A stretch of 64,000 bases of DNA from assembly GCF_014651695.1 (NCBI RefSeq), contig NZ_BMXJ01000006.1, positions 138,265 through 202,264 on the forward strand. The letters run 5' to 3'. Below are positions 60,960-64,000 of this stretch, in pieces. Origin of the DNA: Nocardiopsis terrae. GTDB taxonomy: Bacteria > Actinomycetota > Actinomycetes > Streptosporangiales > Streptosporangiaceae. The notes beneath the pieces were generated by a model. The model was given only the letters and a program-made list of their open reading frames with translations, made no database searches and was not told the origin of the DNA. Every line of letters begins with the position of its first letter. The first letter of the stretch is position 1. The translations under genes were made by a program, and so were the position numbers.

Positions 60960-63095
60960 GTGGCAGATCTCCCCGACGTTCCTACCCTGCTCGGCGCGGC
61001 CGTCAAGGCCCTGGGCGGCAGCAGCCGAGAGGGCCAGCAGACCATGGCCGACGCCGTCTCCTCGGCGGTCGAACAACGCGAACACCTGGTGGTCCAGGCC
61101 GGTACCGGCACCGGTAAGTCCCTGGCGTACCTGGTGCCCGCGATCAGACACGCGATGGCGACCAGGACCCCCGTGGTGGTCTCCACGGCCACCATCGCAC
61201 TGCAGAACCAGCTCATCGACCGCGACCTGCCGCGTCTGGCCGCCGCGCTCGCCCCGCTGCTGCCCCGCGAACCCACGTTCGCGGTCCTCAAGGGGCGCCG
61301 CAACTACCTGTGCCGCAACCGCATGCAGACCGCCTCGGACGAGGAGGCGGAAGGCACCGAACTCTTCGACGCCCGCCAACTCTCCTCCCTCGGCCGCCAG
61401 GTCGCGCGGGTGCACGAATGGGCCGAGGACACTCTCACCGGTGACCGCGACGAACTCGTCCCCGGCGTCAGCGACCTCGCCTGGCGCCAGGTCTCCGTGG
61501 GCGGGAACGAGTGCATGGGCGCCCGCGTGTGCTCCTTCGGCCAGGAGTGCTTCGCCGAGTTCGCCCGGGAGGCCACCACCGGCGTGGACGTGGTGGTCAC
61601 CAACCACGCCATGCTCTCCATCGACATGTCGCAGGGCTACCACATCCTGCCCGAGCACAACACGATCATGATCGACGAGGCCCACGAACTCGTCGACCGG
61701 GCCACCTCGGTGGCCACCGGAACCCTCACCGAGCGCGCCGTCACCGCCGCCGCCAAACGCGCCGCACGCCTGGTCGAACCGGGTATCAGCGAACGGCTCA
61801 GCGAGTGCGCCGACGGTCTGTCCCTGATGTTCACCGAGGTGCCGGAGGGCCGCCTCGACCAGATCGACGACGGCCTGGCGGGCGCGGTGGCCGCGACCAG
61901 GGACGCCGCGGCCGCCTGCGTCGCAGCCATCGGCCCCTCCCCGGGAGAACTCGACCCGGACACCGCCTCCGAACGCCGCCTGGCCCTGGCCGCGCTCGGC
62001 GAGGTCCGGGAGGCCGCCGAACGGGTCCTGGAGTCCTACGAGCCCCCGCTCCGCGACCGCACCGAGATCGTCTGGCTCACCAAGGGCATGTCCAGGCCGC
62101 CGGCACTCAACGTCGCCCCGCTCGGGGTGGGCGGGCTGCTCCGGGAGAAGCTCTTCGGTGACCGCACCGTCGTGCTCACCTCGGCCACCCTCACCCTGGG
62201 CGGCGACTTCACCGCCCTCGCTCGGCAGTGGGGGCTGGGCCGCGAAGCCGCCCAGGAAGCCGCGGACCGGGTCGCCGCGTCGGACAGCTCCTCCGAACCC
62301 GCATCGGCCGCCGACGGCGCACGGGACGCGGCGCAAGCCGGAGGAGAGGGCCCGGCGGACGACGACGATGACGGCCCGCACCGCGCCGCAGGGGAACCGC
62401 GCTGGCGCGGACTGGACGTCGGGTCCCCCTTCGACCACGGCCGCAGCGGCATCCTCTACGTCGCCCGGCACCTGCCCAAGCCCGGCCGCGACGGGCTCTC
62501 CGAGGATTACCTCGCCGAGATCGCCGGGCTCATCGAGGCCTCCGACGGCCGCGCCCTCGGCCTGTTCTCCTCGATGCGGGCCGCTCAGCAGGCCGCCGAC
62601 GAACTCCGTGAACGCCTGGACCAGCCGATCCTGTGCCAGGGCGAGGACTCCACCGGCCAACTGGTCCGCCGCTTCGCGGAGGAGGAACGGTCCTGCCTGT
62701 TCGGCACCCTGTCCCTGTGGCAGGGCGTCGACGTGCCCGGGCCCTCGCTCCAACTGGTCATCGTCGACCGCATCCCGTTCCCGCGCCCCGACGACCCGTT
62801 GGCCTCGGCCCGCCAACGCGCGGTCTCCGCCCACGGCGGCAACGGCTTCCTGGCGGTCTCGGCCACCCACGCCGCACTACTGCTCGCCCAGGGCACCGGA
62901 CGCCTGCTGCGCTCCACCGACGACCGCGGGGTGATCGCGGTCCTGGACCCGCGCCTGGCCACCGCTGGTTACGGCGGGTTCCTCAGGGCCTCCCTGCCCC
63001 CGTACTGGGGTACCGCCGACCCCGAGGTCGCCCGTTCCGCCCTGCGCCGCCTGGCCGAGAAGGCCGAGGCGGACCGGGGCGAGACCGCGGCCTGA
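60960..63095 (+). CDS. dinG: ATP-dependent DNA helicase, DinG/XPD type
   Basis: 711 residues from GTG 60960. SF2 helicase with Walker A AGTGTGKSLAY near residue 52, DEAH box (IDEAHEL) near residue 240, and C-terminal motif VI in the Gly/Arg-rich QGTGRLLRS. Four Cys for an Fe-S cluster are visible: NYLC, then ECMGARVCSFGQEC. It unwinds 5'-tailed DNA and R-loops. A large acidic insert (about 440-475, SSEPASAADGARDA) is not part of the fold. No link to its neighbours. Confidence 0.93.
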   Translation: MADLPDVPTLLGAAVKALGGSSREGQQTMADAVSSAVEQREHLVVQAGTGTGKSLAYLVPAIRHAMATRTPVVVSTATIALQNQLIDRDLPRLAAALAPLLPREPTFAVLKGRRNYLCRNRMQTASDEEAEGTELFDARQLSSLGRQVARVHEWAEDTLTGDRDELVPGVSDLAWRQVSVGGNECMGARVCSFGQECFAEFAREATTGVDVVVTNHAMLSIDMSQGYHILPEHNTIMIDEAHELVDRATSVATGTLTERAVTAAAKRAARLVEPGISERLSECADGLSLMFTEVPEGRLDQIDDGLAGAVAATRDAAAACVAAIGPSPGELDPDTASERRLALAALGEVREAAERVLESYEPPLRDRTEIVWLTKGMSRPPALNVAPLGVGGLLREKLFGDRTVVLTSATLTLGGDFTALARQWGLGREAAQEAADRVAASDSSSEPASAADGARDAAQAGGEGPADDDDDGPHRAAGEPRWRGLDVGSPFDHGRSGILYVARHLPKPGRDGLSEDYLAEIAGLIEASDGRALGLFSSMRAAQQAADELRERLDQPILCQGEDSTGQLVRRFAEEERSCLFGTLSLWQGVDVPGPSLQLVIVDRIPFPRPDDPLASARQRAVSAHGGNGFLAVSATHAALLLAQGTGRLLRSTDDRGVIAVLDPRLATAGYGGFLRASLPPYWGTADPEVARSALRRLAEKAEADRGETAA

Positions 63096-63258
63096 CCCGG
63101 GGGCCCGGCGGTGCCGGTCCTGGTTCCGGCACGACGGCGGCCGGCCACCCGTGGGGGTGTCCGGCCGCTGCCGTCGTTCCGTCCGGGCCGCGGCCCCGTG
63201 CCCCGTACCCGTGCGGTTCTCCTGTTGTTCCGGGGTGCCGCTCCGCACCCGTGCCGGC

Positions 63259-63783
63259 TCAGCCCCTGGTGCGGTAACCGAAGAGGCGGACCGCGTAGCC
63301 GGGGGAGTCGTCCTCCGGTTCCTGGATCTGCCAGCGGTCGTCGTGTTCGCCGACCAGCAGCTCGTTCCACATCATGTCGATGAGTTTGAGCCGGGACACC
63401 ACCGAGGACTCGGGGTCCAGCACGATCGAGTAGGCGTGGTCGGTGAGCCGTTGGGTCACCATCCCCACGGACTGACCGTCCCAGATCGCCGGGACGGAGG
63501 CGTGGCCGACCTCGACCCCGCACAACCGGAGCTGCTCCACCTCCTCGTCGAGTGCTTCCGCGGCCAGCGCACCGTCGAGCCGGAGGGCGTCCTCCAGCTC
63601 GTCGCGTTCCTCGTCGGTCCGCAGGTAGGCGTGGTAGGTGCGGTAACCGCAGGTGCGGCACTTGCGCCAGACCACGCAGCGGGCCAGCCCGTAGGCGGAC
63701 TGCGCCTCGCCGACGCTCTGGTGGTCGCTCACCTCGCGAACCATGCCGCATTCGCAGCACAAGGCAGTGAGATCCTGCTTCAT
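63259..63783 (-). CDS. Hypothetical protein with Cys pairs (zinc-ribbon-like)
   Basis: 174 residues from ATG 63783. Two cysteine pairs, CCEC near residue 9 and CRTC near residue 42, suggest a zinc ribbon or rubredoxin-like knuckle at the N-terminus. The middle is a helical acidic region. The C-terminal part has strands and no catalytic motif. I do not recognise the family with certainty; it resembles small actinomycete DUF proteins. The coding signal (codon bias, length) is convincing. Confidence 0.65.
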   Translation of the reverse strand: MKQDLTALCCECGMVREVSDHQSVGEAQSAYGLARCVVWRKCRTCGYRTYHAYLRTDEERDELEDALRLDGALAAEALDEEVEQLRLCGVEVGHASVPAIWDGQSVGMVTQRLTDHAYSIVLDPESSVVSRLKLIDMMWNELLVGEHDDRWQIQEPEDDSPGYAVRLFGYRTRG

Positions 63784-64000
63784 CGGAGTCCCCCCTCCCA
63801 GGTGAGTATGCGACGGATGGGGGCCGTTAGGGAACCCGTTCGGAGAGGAAGTCGCGGCAAGGACTCGTCATCAATGCCCAAAATGACCGAGCGGCGGGTT
63901 TCGGACGTGCTCAGAGGGGGCGTCGGCGTGGCCGAGCTCACCTCGGGAGGTTCTCCTCCGGGCCCATCGGCGGGGGTCCCGACGGGGTGCGGGAAGGGTT
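63784..64000. other. Window end, no gene recognised
   Basis: 217 bases upstream of the Cys-pair protein. They contain a stretch with lower GC around 63880 (AATGCCCAAAATGACCG). No open frame with coding bias and no RNA gene is seen. Confidence 0.4.

Overview
The window is high-GC chromosomal DNA of an actinomycete. Evidence: dense genes with many GTG starts and ATGA overlaps, actinobacterial families such as DUF4233, DUF397 and MmyB-type regulators, a MreBCD elongation cluster, and the conserved order folC - DUF4233 - ndk - mreBCD - mrdA - rodA - radical SAM - DUF2344 - rne - rplU - rpmA - obgE - proB ... proA - nadD - rsfS. The LVIVD-repeat proteins and overall style fit Nocardiopsis or a close relative, but the genus is an inference.

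Region 1 (1-2280): two tandem LVIVD-repeat exported proteins, the first cut by the window edge, then a terminator and a long near-perfect hairpin. Region 2 (2296-22687): housekeeping. A divergent FolC-like Mur-ligase paralogue faces the true folC. Then come DUF4233, ndk, the cell-wall elongation operon (mreB, mreC, mreD, a class B PBP, rodA), a B12-binding-type radical SAM protein with its DUF2344 partner, RNase E/G, ribosomal proteins L21 and L27, the Obg GTPase and glutamate 5-kinase.

Region 3 (22688-32177) is an accessory block separating proB from proA. It holds a recombination scar (truncated DUF4276 and DUF5753 genes plus an intact DUF397 gene), an esterase, a four-gene translationally coupled lipid-type operon (acyl-CoA dehydrogenase, two SDRs, a phosphotransferase-fold protein) divergent from a TetR regulator with a clear palindromic operator, a lone MazF/PemK-like protein, an aldo/keto reductase and an XRE/MmyB-type regulator. 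Region 4 (32178-39867) resumes the conserved order with proA, nadD, rsfS and a histidine phosphatase. It is interrupted by a secreted repeat protein, an SDR, an alpha/beta hydrolase and an M48 peptidase.

Region 5 (39945-57600) is punctuated by three identical tRNA-Ala(GGC) genes at 39945, 47585 and 57248. Each is followed by a related downstream segment of about 200 bases, sometimes with decayed copies of the tRNA 3' end. The intervals look like cargo modules. Module one holds an epoxide hydrolase with a WYL regulator, oleate hydratase, an ABC exporter with a TetR regulator, and a solitary GroES-like protein. Module two holds a DUF998 membrane protein, an exported endonuclease/exonuclease/phosphatase-fold protein, a LacI regulator and an operon of a tandem-HAD protein with a complete ECF transporter (S, fused A-A', T) of unknown substrate. 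No integrase is visible.

Region 6 (57779-64000): an alpha/beta hydrolase, a glutaminase-STAS fusion, an ArsR/SRPBCC pair with a readable promoter and operator, a DinG/XPD-type helicase with its Fe-S cysteines, and a cysteine-containing hypothetical protein. The best candidate for an undescribed system is the LacI / tandem-HAD / ECF transporter locus. The tRNA-bounded module architecture and the FolC-like paralogue come next.
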